Shown: positions 35,083 through 43,920 of the stretch, piece by piece
Layout: the number at the start of each line of letters is the position of its first letter
Position numbering within the stretch: position 1 is the stretch's first letter
Assembly: GCF_050483325.1 (NCBI RefSeq)
Contig: NZ_JBCMYF010000008.1
Coordinates: 1 to 64,000 of the forward strand
Direction: 5' to 3'
Source: Bacillus_P idriensis_A
Lineage (GTDB): Bacteria > Bacillota > Bacilli > Bacillales > Bacillaceae
DNA length: 64,000 bases
The notes under the pieces: model-generated
What the model was told of the DNA's origin: nothing
What the model saw: only the letters and a program-made list of their open reading frames with translations
Databases searched by the model: none
Translations under genes and position numbers: made by a program

Positions 35083-35844
35083 ATGGAAACCGTTATTGTA
35101 ACAGACAGGGGAAAAGTAAGGCAGCATAATGAAGACAGTGTTGGCGTCTTTGAAAATGAAGACAAGGATGTGCTGGCAGTTGTTGCAGATGGTATGGGAG
35201 GTCACTTAGCAGGGGATGTTGCAAGTCAGATGACGATTGCAACTTTAAAAGAAATGTGGGAATCAGCTTCCCGCATTTCTTCCCCTGACCTTGCTGTACA
35301 TTGGCTGAAAGAGCATATCGAAAAAGTGAATGCTATTTTGCTTGAGCATGCATTGACACATCCAGACTGTAAAGGAATGGGGACAACGGTAGTTGCGGCA
35401 ATCTGCACAGAAAGTTTTGCCACAATCGGTCATATCGGCGACAGCCGGGGTTATTTATGCAACACTGACGGTTTTAAACAAATTACCGAGGATCATTCAC
35501 TTGTAAATGAACTCGTGCGATCAGGACAGATTTCAAAGGAAGATGCAGAACATCATCCAAGAAAAAATGTTCTTGTAAGGGCTTTAGGGACAGAAGAACA
35601 CGTTGAACTTGATCTGACATCCATTTGTCTTGAGGAATCAGATATTCTGCTTTTATGTTCCGACGGACTATCCAACAAAGTCGGCGAGAGTGAAATGGAG
35701 CAGACGCTTACTTCTCCCGGGTCACTCGAGGAAATCGCATTATCTTTGGTTAATCAGGCAAATGATAATGGAGGAGAGGATAATATTTCACTCGTCATTG
35801 TCAAACAGCTGTCTGAAATCAAAGAGGGTGATCAGACGTGTTAA
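35083..35844 (+). CDS. prpC: PP2C-type protein serine/threonine phosphatase PrpC
   Basis: The 253-residue phosphatase has PP2C motifs including RQHNEDS, VVADGMGGH and HIGDSRGYL with metal-binding aspartates, and ends with GGEDNISLVIV. It reverses the phosphorylation made by PrkC. The start ATG 35083 follows GAGGTGA; the longer frame lies inside rlmN. It overlaps prkC by 7 nt, so kinase and phosphatase are coupled in translation. Confidence 0.95.
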   Translation: METVIVTDRGKVRQHNEDSVGVFENEDKDVLAVVADGMGGHLAGDVASQMTIATLKEMWESASRISSPDLAVHWLKEHIEKVNAILLEHALTHPDCKGMGTTVVAAICTESFATIGHIGDSRGYLCNTDGFKQITEDHSLVNELVRSGQISKEDAEHHPRKNVLVRALGTEEHVELDLTSICLEESDILLLCSDGLSNKVGESEMEQTLTSPGSLEEIALSLVNQANDNGGEDNISLVIVKQLSEIKEGDQTC

Positions 35845-37814
35845 TTGGCAAGCGATTAAGCGGCAGGTATAAAATTCTTCGGGTTATTGGCGGCGGAGGA
35901 ATGGCAAACGTATATTTGGCGCGGGATATGATCTTAGATCGAGATGTTGCAATGAAAGTTCTAAGATTTGATTTTTCAAATGATGATGAATTTATTAAGA
36001 GATTCAGACGAGAGGCTCAATCAGCAACTAGTCTTGCCCATCCGAATATCGTCAGTATTTTTGATGTTGGAGAAGAGGATGGCATTTATTACATCGTCAT
36101 GGAGTACGTTGAAGGCAATACGTTAAAACAATACATACAGCAATATGCACCCCTTCATCCAAGAGAAGCTTTAAATATCATGGAGCAAATCGTATCCGCG
36201 ATAGCACACGCCCATGAAAATCATATTGTTCATCGTGATATAAAGCCGCACAATATTTTGATCGATCCGCATGGTAATGTGAAGGTAACCGACTTCGGCA
36301 TCGCAATGGCACTCAGCTCTACAACAATTACCCAGACGAACTCTGTACTGGGCTCTGTTCATTATTTGTCGCCAGAGCAGGCGCGCGGAGGAATGGCCAA
36401 TAAAAAATCAGATATATATTCCCTTGGAATCGTTCTTTTTGAACTGCTTACAGGCAGACTTCCGTTTGACGGCGAATCTGCCATTTCCATTGCGCTGAAA
36501 CATCTGCAGTCAGAAACTCCTTCTGCAAAACGGTGGAATGCCACAATACCGCAGAGTGTGGAGAATATCATTTTAAAGGCAATGGCCAAAGATACCTTTC
36601 ACAGATATGAATCCGCTGAAGAAATGGAAGAAGATATCTCAACTGCCCTGAAACCAGAACGGCTTAACGAAGAAAAATTCGTCATTCCGGAAGATAATGA
36701 AGCCACAAAAGCGATTCCGATCATTACGGATTCCAATATGTATGAAAAAACCGACGATACAATGGTCCGTGCTCCTGAGAACATAGGAGGAGATGAATCA
36801 AAAAAGCCGGTTAAAGAGGCAAATAAAAAAGGCAAAAAAGAAAAAAAGAAAAAGAACAAAGCCGGCATGGTTATACTGACAATCTTTATTCTGCTTTTGG
36901 TCGCCGGTGTTGCCGCGGTAACGATTGTCCCTAAACTGTTTATGCCAAAGGATATTGAAGTGCCTGATTTAACGGGTATGCAATATGAAGAAGCGGTTGA
37001 ACAGCTGATTGCTGCCAAATTTGTTGTGGATGATCCTATTTTTATTGAAGATGAAGAAATTCAGGAAGGTTATGTTGTAAAAACAAAACCTGAAGCGGGA
37101 AAAACCGTAAAAGAAGGGGATACAATCATCATTTATGAAAGCTCCGGCAAAGAAAAGGCAGAGCTCGATGATTATGTGAACCGTGATATTAACCGGGTCC
37201 GCGATCTTCTTGAAAGAAAAGGGTTTACAAATATTAAAATTGAAGAAGAATTTAATGAAGCAGCAGCGGGAACGATTTTAGAACAGGACCCTGAACCTGG
37301 AGTTGAGGTCATTCCGGGAGAAGATGAACTGGTCTTAACGGTAAGCAAAGGACCTGAGGAGTTTGAGCTCCAGGATTTGACAGGGTATTCAGAGGAAGCC
37401 TTAAATGCTTATGTTGAAGAAAATGATCTGGAATTGGTCCGGAAAGATGTTTATTCAAACACGGTAAGCAAAGGAGAAGTCGTCAAACAATCTCCTGGAC
37501 CCTCTGAAAAAGTACTGCCTGGAGATACGCTTGAAGCGACAATATCGCTTGGTCCTGAACCATTGCCAATTCAAAAAGTGAAGAAAAAGATCGAAATACC
37601 TTATCCGCCAGAGCTTGCGGGACAGCCAGCCGAGGTCAGTATTAACATAGATGATGCAGAGCATTCTATATCAGATGTGTTTGATAAGTTTACGATCACT
37701 GAGAACACTTCACGTGACATAGAATTTTCGATAGAACCTGGTGATAAAGCATTTTATCAGGTTATCATTGACAATCGGGTTGTGAAATCTGAAATCATTC
37801 TTTACCCTGAGTAA
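35838..37814 (+). CDS. prkC: PASTA-domain serine/threonine protein kinase PrkC
   Basis: The 658-residue membrane kinase senses muropeptides or cell-wall precursors and regulates germination and growth. The cytosolic kinase domain has K40, the HRDIKPHN loop with D133, DFG 151-153, and activation-loop threonines 161, 162, 164 and 166. A lysine-rich linker (KKGKKEKKKK) precedes one membrane segment at about 342-363, and three PASTA domains (about 371-575) and a C-terminal extension follow. The start is GTG 35838 inside the end of prpC. Confidence 0.96.
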   Translation: MLIGKRLSGRYKILRVIGGGGMANVYLARDMILDRDVAMKVLRFDFSNDDEFIKRFRREAQSATSLAHPNIVSIFDVGEEDGIYYIVMEYVEGNTLKQYIQQYAPLHPREALNIMEQIVSAIAHAHENHIVHRDIKPHNILIDPHGNVKVTDFGIAMALSSTTITQTNSVLGSVHYLSPEQARGGMANKKSDIYSLGIVLFELLTGRLPFDGESAISIALKHLQSETPSAKRWNATIPQSVENIILKAMAKDTFHRYESAEEMEEDISTALKPERLNEEKFVIPEDNEATKAIPIITDSNMYEKTDDTMVRAPENIGGDESKKPVKEANKKGKKEKKKKNKAGMVILTIFILLLVAGVAAVTIVPKLFMPKDIEVPDLTGMQYEEAVEQLIAAKFVVDDPIFIEDEEIQEGYVVKTKPEAGKTVKEGDTIIIYESSGKEKAELDDYVNRDINRVRDLLERKGFTNIKIEEEFNEAAAGTILEQDPEPGVEVIPGEDELVLTVSKGPEEFELQDLTGYSEEALNAYVEENDLELVRKDVYSNTVSKGEVVKQSPGPSEKVLPGDTLEATISLGPEPLPIQKVKKKIEIPYPPELAGQPAEVSINIDDAEHSISDVFDKFTITENTSRDIEFSIEPGDKAFYQVIIDNRVVKSEIILYPE

Positions 37815-37841
37815 GTCCCTGCAGCATCAAGGAGGAAATGT

Positions 37842-38726
37842 ATGCCTAAAGGCAAAATTATTAAAGCGTTAAGCGGATTTTATTATTGTCTTGATGGAGA
37901 ACGGACGATTCAGTGCCGCGGACGCGGAGTCTTCCGCAAAAATAAAGTAACCCCGCTCGTTGGCGACGAAGTCATTTATGATTACGAAAATGAACGGGAA
38001 GGCACCATCCAGGAGGTATTGGACAGAAAAAATGAGCTTGTGCGTCCTCCGATTGCAAATGTCGATCAGGCCATCCTTGTATTTTCAGCTGTTGAGCCTG
38101 ATTTCAGCACGGTGCTGCTGGACCGCTTTTTGGTTCTGATTGAATCAAACGAAATTGAGCCAATTATTTGTATCAGCAAAACCGATTTGATTGAAGATGA
38201 AAAACAAAAGAATGAGATTTTTGCCTATGCGGATGATTACCGCAAAATGGGATATGAAGTGAGGCTGACTTCTACCCTTGAAGCTGATGGCATTGCCGGG
38301 CTGCTGCCATTGTTAAATGACCGCATTTCTGTATTTGCCGGACAGTCGGGTGTCGGAAAATCATCTCTTTTAAATGTGCTGCGCCCTGAACTTGCCCTTA
38401 AAACGAGCGATATCTCTGCCCATTTAGGCCGCGGAAAGCATACAACAAGACATGTAGAGCTAATTCCTGTCGGATCAGGACTAGTAGCAGATACACCTGG
38501 CTTCAGTTCATTGGAATTTATGAATATCGAAGTTGAAGATCTTTCGTATTGTTTTCCGGAAATGAGAGAAAAAAGCGATCAATGTAAATTCAGAGCCTGC
38601 ACACATGTGTCAGAGCCGAAATGTGCGGTTAAGATTGCAGTTGAAAAAGGGGAAATCCCCAAATACCGGTATGACCATTATTTGAGTTTTATTGAAGAAA
38701 TTAAGGATAGAAAGCCGAGGTACTAA
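37842..38726 (+). CDS. rsgA: Small ribosomal subunit biogenesis GTPase RsgA (CpgA)
   Basis: The 294-residue GTPase is circularly permuted: G4 SKTD (112-115) comes before G1 GQSGVGKS (167-174) and G3 DTPG. An N-terminal OB fold and a C-terminal zinc knuckle (CKFRACTH...C) are present. It acts late in 30S assembly and is a known PrkC/PrpC substrate in B. subtilis, consistent with its position after prkC. A strong AAGGAGG precedes ATG. Confidence 0.96.
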   Translation: MPKGKIIKALSGFYYCLDGERTIQCRGRGVFRKNKVTPLVGDEVIYDYENEREGTIQEVLDRKNELVRPPIANVDQAILVFSAVEPDFSTVLLDRFLVLIESNEIEPIICISKTDLIEDEKQKNEIFAYADDYRKMGYEVRLTSTLEADGIAGLLPLLNDRISVFAGQSGVGKSSLLNVLRPELALKTSDISAHLGRGKHTTRHVELIPVGSGLVADTPGFSSLEFMNIEVEDLSYCFPEMREKSDQCKFRACTHVSEPKCAVKIAVEKGEIPKYRYDHYLSFIEEIKDRKPRY

Positions 38727-38728
38727 CC

Positions 38729-39376
38729 ATGATTAAAATTGCACCATCGATTCTTTCAGCTGACTTTTCCCGCCTTGGAGCAGAAATTGAGGATGTTGAA
38801 AGAGGGGGAGCGGATTATATTCATGTCGATGTGATGGACGGTCATTTTGTACCTAATATCACAATCGGACCGCTGATTGTTGAAGCGATCAGACCGGTTA
38901 CAAAGCTCCCTATAGATGTTCATTTAATGATTGAGAATCCTGATGCTTTCATTGGTACGTTTGCTAAAATGGGGGCGGATATCATAACTGTACACGCAGA
39001 AGCATGCCCTCATCTGCACCGGACAATTCAGCTGATCAAGTCTGAAGGTGTAAAAGCGGGGGTAGTTCTTAATCCTCATACACCTGCTGAAGTCATTAAA
39101 CACGTTATAGACGAACTTGACATGGTTCTTCTTATGACCGTGAATCCAGGGTTCGGCGGTCAATCGTTTATTCATTCTGTGCTGCCGAAAATCACTGAAG
39201 TAGCAAATATGGTGAAAGACCGCGGATTGCATACGGAAATCGAAGTGGATGGCGGAGTTAATGCAGAGACTGCCAGACTTTGCATTGAGGCAGGTGCAAA
39301 TGTCCTTGTTGCGGGTTCTGCTATATACAATCAGCAGGATCGCATGAAAGCCATCCGTGAAATAAGAAATGCTTAA
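38729..39376 (+). CDS. rpe: Ribulose-phosphate 3-epimerase
   Basis: The 215-residue TIM-barrel enzyme interconverts ribulose 5-phosphate and xylulose 5-phosphate. Motifs include IAPSILSADF, DVMDGHFVPNITIGP with metal-binding histidine and aspartate, VNPGFGGQ and EVDGGV. It starts 2 nt after rsgA, and a strong terminator overlaps its stop codon. Confidence 0.97.
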   Translation: MIKIAPSILSADFSRLGAEIEDVERGGADYIHVDVMDGHFVPNITIGPLIVEAIRPVTKLPIDVHLMIENPDAFIGTFAKMGADIITVHAEACPHLHRTIQLIKSEGVKAGVVLNPHTPAEVIKHVIDELDMVLLMTVNPGFGGQSFIHSVLPKITEVANMVKDRGLHTEIEVDGGVNAETARLCIEAGANVLVAGSAIYNQQDRMKAIREIRNA

Positions 39377-39401
39377 GAACCGCTTTTGCGGTTCTTTTTT
39401 T
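39375..39401 (+). terminator. Terminator after rpe
   Basis: AAGAACCGC (39375-39383), a TTTT loop and GCGGTTCTT (39388-39396) are followed by T residues. The first arm includes the last bases of the rpe stop. Confidence 0.93.
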
Positions 39402-39460
39402 AAAGCACATGAAAAATCAATTAAATAATATTATTATGTAAACTAGATAAGGTGAGTGAA

Positions 39461-40102
39461 ATGAAATCAATCTACATTGTTGCAGGAGGACCGAAAAGGT
39501 ACATACCAACTTTAGCAAGCTATGACAAAGATTCAGTTATCTGGATCGGTGTGGACAGGGGAGTTATTTTCCTGCAGGATGCAGGCATTACTCCCGACAG
39601 AGCTTTTGGAGACTTTGATTCCATTTCAGATCATGAGCGTGAGGATTTAGCGAAATCATCTCTTGATATGAACTTGTTTCCGTCAGAAAAAGATCAAACC
39701 GATACGGAGATTGCTTTAGAATGGGCAATTTTACAGGAACCGGATGAAATTTATTTATTCGGTTCGACAGGAGGAAGACTGGATCATTTTCTTGCGAATA
39801 CTCAGCTGCTGGCAAAATATCCGGTTGCACCAATTAAAATCATTGATCATACGAATGAAATAACAGTGCATTTGCCTGGCACTTATCATATCGGAAGAGA
39901 AAGCAGCCATCCGTACATTTCATTTCTTCCTGTAAGCGGTGAAGTAAGAGGCATTACCCTTAAAGGCTTTAAATATCCGCTTTCAAATTGTCATATAAAG
40001 CTTGGCTCTACACTATGTATTAGTAATGAACTTATTCTTCCGTTCGGTACTTTTTCGTTTGAGCAAGGCATATTAATGATGGTAAGAAGTACTGATGAAT
40101 AA
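39461..40102 (+). CDS. thiN: Thiamine pyrophosphokinase
   Basis: The 213-residue enzyme makes thiamine pyrophosphate from thiamine and ATP. Conserved family stretches are FGDFDSIS, EKDQTDTEIALEWA and FGSTGGRLDH. ATG 39461 is preferred, with AAGGTG about 7 nt upstream and agreement with B. subtilis ThiN length; an in-frame GTG at 39452 overlaps the SD. Confidence 0.93.
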   Translation: MKSIYIVAGGPKRYIPTLASYDKDSVIWIGVDRGVIFLQDAGITPDRAFGDFDSISDHEREDLAKSSLDMNLFPSEKDQTDTEIALEWAILQEPDEIYLFGSTGGRLDHFLANTQLLAKYPVAPIKIIDHTNEITVHLPGTYHIGRESSHPYISFLPVSGEVRGITLKGFKYPLSNCHIKLGSTLCISNELILPFGTFSFEQGILMMVRSTDE

Positions 40103-40241
40103 CTTCTGGAGCGTTTTTTAAACTATGATGTTTAAAAAAATAATCGGGGCTGCACGTGCTTCGCATACGATGAAAAATGAAAAAAACTGATCCGCTGAAT
40201 CTTTCATCATCATTTTGAACGCATGGCTGAGGAGGGAAAGT

Positions 40242-40322
40242 ATGAAATTTTATACGATCAAATTACCGAAGTTTTTAGGTGGCATCGTCCGGGCGATGCT
40301 TGGGTCATTTAAAAAAGACTAA
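40242..40322 (+). CDS. spoVM: Stage V sporulation protein M (SpoVM)
   Basis: This 26-codon gene encodes MKFYTIKLPKFLGGIVRAML plus GSFKKD, essentially the B. subtilis SpoVM peptide. The amphipathic helix with P9 senses the convex forespore membrane and anchors SpoIVA for spore coat assembly. AGGAGG lies 7-8 nt before ATG. Its presence shows that the organism is an endospore former. A CATACGAT at 40164-40171 resembles a SigE -10, but no matching -35 was found. Confidence 0.96.
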   Translation: MKFYTIKLPKFLGGIVRAMLGSFKKD

Positions 40323-40331
40323 ATCTAAAAG

Positions 40332-40386
40332 CAAAGCGCTCTGGTCATTAAGGTAATATAGAAATGGCCTAAGGAGGCGCTTTTTG
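40332..40386 (+). terminator. Probable terminator after spoVM
   Basis: A long bulged hairpin: outer stem AAAGCGC with GCGCTTT, inner stem GGTCATT with AATGGCC, then TTTTTG. It begins 9 nt after the spoVM stop. Confidence 0.55.
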
Positions 40387-40423
40387 CCTTGCCGGGCGAT
40401 TTTCCGAGGCATTCTGTGAATAT

Positions 40424-40455
40424 AAAAAAAGCACCGCTTAAAGCGGTGCCTTTTT
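40424..40455. terminator. Bidirectional terminator between spoVM and rpmB
   Basis: AAAAAAAGCACCGCT pairs with AGCGGTGCCTTTTT around a tiny loop. It suits transcripts from both directions and most likely ends the reverse-strand rpmB transcript. Confidence 0.85.
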
Positions 40456-40511
40456 CATATGTTTTAAATCCCGTCCTGAATTCGTTTCGAAAATCTATAG
40501 AAATGAACGGG

Positions 40512-40532
40512 TCAAAAGCTTAAAGCTTTTGA
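40512..40532. repeat. Perfect 10-bp palindrome touching the rpmB stop codon
   Basis: TCAAAAGCTT (40512-40521) and AAGCTTTTGA (40523-40532) are separated by one A. On the rpmB strand it begins right after the stop codon and has no T run, so it is not a classical terminator by itself. Confidence 0.7.
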
Positions 40533-40721
40533 TTAAACACGCTCAACTTTACCAGATTTTAAAGCTCGAGCAGATACATATACGCGTTTTGGTTTGCCGT
40601 CAACTAAGATACGTACTTTTTGAAGGTTAGCACCCCAAGTACGTTTTGAAGCGTTCATTGCGTGAGAACGTGTGTTTCCAGAACGTGTTTTTTTACCTGT
40701 GATTACGCATTTACGTGCCAT
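40533..40721 (-). CDS. rpmB: 50S ribosomal protein L28 (bL28)
   Basis: The 62-residue protein has the L28 signature MARKCVITGKKTRSGN and WGANLQKVRI. Only a single cysteine is present (C5), so this is the zinc-free type. ATG 40721 is preceded by AGGAGGG on the reverse strand; the longer frame is not supported by its start. It is divergent from yloU and convergent with spoVM. The 276-nt gap to yloU should hold promoters for both, but I saw no clear consensus pair. Confidence 0.96.
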   Translation of the reverse strand: MARKCVITGKKTRSGNTRSHAMNASKRTWGANLQKVRILVDGKPKRVYVSARALKSGKVERV

Positions 40722-40997
40722 CGTATTCCCTCCTAACTGCAAAAAACCTTTCCAATTCAAACATACTGATCTTGTTTGTCATGAGATACTTTAATAATTT
40801 ATCACAACTCCTTTCGGAATGCAATAGTTCTTGCTTTTGCTTTCAAGAATTTTTCCTTGACATACATGATTAATTGATGCTGAATAATACTATAGGGTAA
40901 GATGTGCCGTGGCTGGTAGTAGAATGACTTTTAAAAATCGCTTGTATATAGTAAAATAGCATTAGCCTATGCGAACAATTCCAAAGGGGGAACAATC

Positions 40998-41360
40998 ATG
41001 TCCATTGAGATGAAAACAAAGTACGGACAAATTGACATATCCAACGAAGTCATTGCAACGGTTGCAGGCGGTGCAGCAATAGACTGTTATGGCATTGTCG
41101 GAATGGCGTCAAAAAATCAAATTAAAGACGGCATCACTGAGATCTTAAGAAAAGAAAATTTCAGCCGCGGAGTTATTGTCCGTCAAGAAGAGGATCATAT
41201 CAATATTGATATGTACATTATCGTCAGCTACGGAACTAAAATCTCTGAAGTGGCTCATAATGTTCAAACGAAAGTGAAGTACACACTGGATAAAACAGTT
41301 GGACTAGCTGTTGATTCAGTCAATATTTTTGTTCAGAGTGTTCGTGTAACGAACCCGTAG
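40998..41360 (+). CDS. yloU: Asp23/Gls24-family protein YloU
   Basis: The 120-residue protein belongs to the Asp23/Gls24 (DUF322) family, envelope-stress-related proteins of Gram-positive bacteria. The GAAIDCYGIVGMAS and VIVSYGTKISEVAHNVQ segments are characteristic. No signal peptide or membrane segment is seen. It is followed 17 nt later by fakA, the usual pairing in Firmicutes. AAAGGGGGAA precedes ATG. Confidence 0.92.
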   Translation: MSIEMKTKYGQIDISNEVIATVAGGAAIDCYGIVGMASKNQIKDGITEILRKENFSRGVIVRQEEDHINIDMYIIVSYGTKISEVAHNVQTKVKYTLDKTVGLAVDSVNIFVQSVRVTNP

Positions 41361-41377
41361 TAAGGAGGAAAAAGTCC

Positions 41378-43054
41378 GTGTCAATTACAACTTTAGATGG
41401 AAAACGTTTTGCAGAAATGATTTTGCAGGGGTCAGGACATCTGTCAAACAATGCAAAATACGTTGATGCATTAAACGTTTTTCCTGTTCCGGACGGTGAT
41501 ACCGGAACAAATATGAACCTTTCGATGACTTCAGGTGCAAAAGAGGTTCAAAATCATGTATCTGAACACATCGGCAAAGTCGGTGCAGCACTCTCAAAAG
41601 GTTTATTGATGGGAGCCCGGGGAAATTCAGGTGTCATTTTGTCTCAGCTGTTCAGAGGTTTTTCAAAAGCGATTGAATCCAAAAGCACGATTACAAGCGC
41701 CGATTTTGCAAATGCCCTTCAGGCTGGTGTAAATACTGCTTATAAAGCGGTGATGAAACCTGTTGAAGGTACGATTTTAACTGTAGCTAAAGACTCTGCT
41801 AAAAAAGCGGTTGATACTATTGAAGCTGATTCATCTATTTCAATTGATCAATTAATGGAAGCGATTTTAACAGAAGCTAAAGCATCTTTAGAGAGAACGC
41901 CGGATTTATTGCCTGTTCTTAAAGAAGTTGGAGTAGTCGACAGCGGCGGGCAGGGACTTGTATTTGTCTATGAAGGTTTCCTTGCCGAACTAAGAGGCGA
42001 AAAAGTGTCAAATATTAAAGTTACTGCTTCGATGACAGATCTTGTTAGTGCTGAACATCACAAAAGTGTAGCTTCCCACATCAATACAGAAGACATTGAA
42101 TTTGGCTACTGTACGGAATTTATGGTGCGGTTTGAAGCTGATAAAGACGCTTTTACTGAAGAGACGTTCAGACAGGATCTGAGCGAGCATGGTGATTCTT
42201 TATTAGTTATTGCAGATGAAGAAATCGTTAAAGTACATATCCACGCAGAATATCCCGGCCAGGTACTTACATATGCACAGCGTTATGGAAGCCTGATCAA
42301 CATGAAAATTGAAAACATGCGCCAGCAGCATACAAGCTTGCTTGATGACGCTCCGTCTATGCCTGCTGCTGAACCTGTTTCCAAAAAGAAAGAAAAACAA
42401 AAATACGGCATCGTTACCGTGACAATGGGAAAAGGCATTGCTGATCTTTTCAGAAGCATCGGTTCTCATTCTGTCATTGAAGGCGGACAAACGATGAATC
42501 CAAGCACAGAGGATATTGTTCAGGCCATTAAAGATGTTCATGCAGAGAATGTGATCATTCTGCCTAACAATTCAAATATTGTCATGGCTGCACAGCAGGC
42601 AGCTTCTGTTGTTGATGATCACGTGATCGTGATTCCATCAAAAACAGTGCCGCAAGGAATGGCTGCATTGCTTGCATTTAATCCTTCAGCATCTGCAGAA
42701 GACAATGAAGAAATTATGAAAGATGCCCTTGATTCAGTCAAAACAGGTCAAATTACGTACGCTGTCCGCGATACGAATATTGATGGTCTTGATATTGAAA
42801 AGGGAGACTTCATGGGAATTGCAAATGGCAAAATTGTTACAAAAGACAGGAACCAATTAGCCTCAGCGAAAAAGCTTCTCCAAACGATGATTTCAGACGA
42901 TGATGAAATTCTTACGGTTTTACAAGGCGAAGATGCTGCTGATGATGAGCTTCAGGAATTGGTGCAATTCATCGAAGAAACATATGAAGAAATAGAAGTA
43001 GAAGTTCATAAAGGTGAACAGCCTTTATATTCTTACATCTTTTCAATTGAATAA
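41378..43054 (+). CDS. fakA: Fatty acid kinase catalytic subunit FakA (YloV)
   Basis: The 558-residue protein has an N-terminal DAK2/DhaL-like ATP-binding domain (NVFPVPDGDTGTNM near 33-46, ARGNSGVILSQLFRG), a middle domain and a C-terminal DegV-like domain. With FakB carriers it phosphorylates exogenous fatty acids for phospholipid synthesis. It starts at GTG 41378 behind AAGGAGG. A hairpin follows its stop. Confidence 0.93.
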   Translation: MSITTLDGKRFAEMILQGSGHLSNNAKYVDALNVFPVPDGDTGTNMNLSMTSGAKEVQNHVSEHIGKVGAALSKGLLMGARGNSGVILSQLFRGFSKAIESKSTITSADFANALQAGVNTAYKAVMKPVEGTILTVAKDSAKKAVDTIEADSSISIDQLMEAILTEAKASLERTPDLLPVLKEVGVVDSGGQGLVFVYEGFLAELRGEKVSNIKVTASMTDLVSAEHHKSVASHINTEDIEFGYCTEFMVRFEADKDAFTEETFRQDLSEHGDSLLVIADEEIVKVHIHAEYPGQVLTYAQRYGSLINMKIENMRQQHTSLLDDAPSMPAAEPVSKKKEKQKYGIVTVTMGKGIADLFRSIGSHSVIEGGQTMNPSTEDIVQAIKDVHAENVIILPNNSNIVMAAQQAASVVDDHVIVIPSKTVPQGMAALLAFNPSASAEDNEEIMKDALDSVKTGQITYAVRDTNIDGLDIEKGDFMGIANGKIVTKDRNQLASAKKLLQTMISDDDEILTVLQGEDAADDELQELVQFIEETYEEIEVEVHKGEQPLYSYIFSIE

Positions 43055-43062
43055 AACAAAAC

Positions 43063-43092
43063 ATAGAAGGGGATCCCCCTTCTATTTCTTAT
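43063..43092 (+). terminator. Hairpin after fakA
   Basis: ATAGAAGGGG (43063-43072) pairs with CCCCTTCTAT (43076-43085), followed by the short T-rich TTCTTAT. The stem is strong and the T tract weak. Confidence 0.65.
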
Positions 43093-43221
43093 GTAAGCTG
43101 AAATTTCATTTTCCTTTTTTTTCTGTATGATTACGTTTTCGCAATGGATCTTTTTCTGATAAACTTGCAGGGGGAGATACTAGTTTTTACAGTAACTTTT
43201 TTCTAAGCTTAGGGGGATTTT

Positions 43222-43884
43222 ATGAAATATAGAAGTGTATTTGATATCATTGGACCCATAATGATCGGCCCGTCAAGCTCGCATACAGCAGGGGCTGCAC
43301 GAATCGGCAGAGTGGCACGGAGCCTTTTTGGAAGAGAGCCGAAGTGGGCGGCGATTTCGTTTTACGGCTCGTTTGCCAAAACATTTAAAGGCCATGGCAC
43401 AGATGTAGCCATAATCGGCGGCTTGCTTGACTTTGATACTTTTGATGAAAGAATTAAAACATCCTTGGAGATTGCAGATGCAAAAGGAATGAAAGTAACC
43501 TTCACAGAAGAAGAAGCGATAACGGATCACCCGAATACGGCGCGTGTCATCATCGGTGACGATCAAGGCCAGCTTGAACTTGTAGGAATTTCGATCGGCG
43601 GCGGGAAAATTGAGATCACTGAACTGAATGGGTTTGAACTGAAACTATCAGGAAATCATCCTGCCATATTAGTTGTTCACAACGACCGGTTTGGCGCCAT
43701 TGCTGCTGTAGCGAATGTACTGGCCAAATATGCGATTAATATTGGCCATATGAATGTAGCGCGCAAGGAAAAAGGCAAGCTTGCTTTAATGACAATTGAA
43801 GTGGATCAAAACATCGATATCGCAGTACTGGATGAACTTAAAACACTGCCGAATATTCTTCAAGTAACGAAAATAGCAGATTAG
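43222..43884 (+). CDS. sdaAB: L-serine dehydratase beta subunit
   Basis: The 220-residue subunit carries the serine dehydratase beta domain (IGPSSSHTAGAARIGR at about 15-30) and a C-terminal ACT domain (about 148-220), a likely serine or effector sensor. With SdaAA it deaminates serine to pyruvate. ATG 43222 follows TTAGGGGG. The gap after fakA (167 nt) shows a hairpin but no clear promoter. Confidence 0.94.
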   Translation: MKYRSVFDIIGPIMIGPSSSHTAGAARIGRVARSLFGREPKWAAISFYGSFAKTFKGHGTDVAIIGGLLDFDTFDERIKTSLEIADAKGMKVTFTEEEAITDHPNTARVIIGDDQGQLELVGISIGGGKIEITELNGFELKLSGNHPAILVVHNDRFGAIAAVANVLAKYAINIGHMNVARKEKGKLALMTIEVDQNIDIAVLDELKTLPNILQVTKIAD

Positions 43885-43920
43885 GCCAATATTAGCAGTG
43901 ATGTGACTGGGGGAAAAAAC

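Noticed and set aside
40141..40241. SigE promoter for spoVM based on CATACGAT at 40164-40171
   Set aside because: No acceptable -35 element lies 13-15 nt upstream, so only the -10-like string remains.
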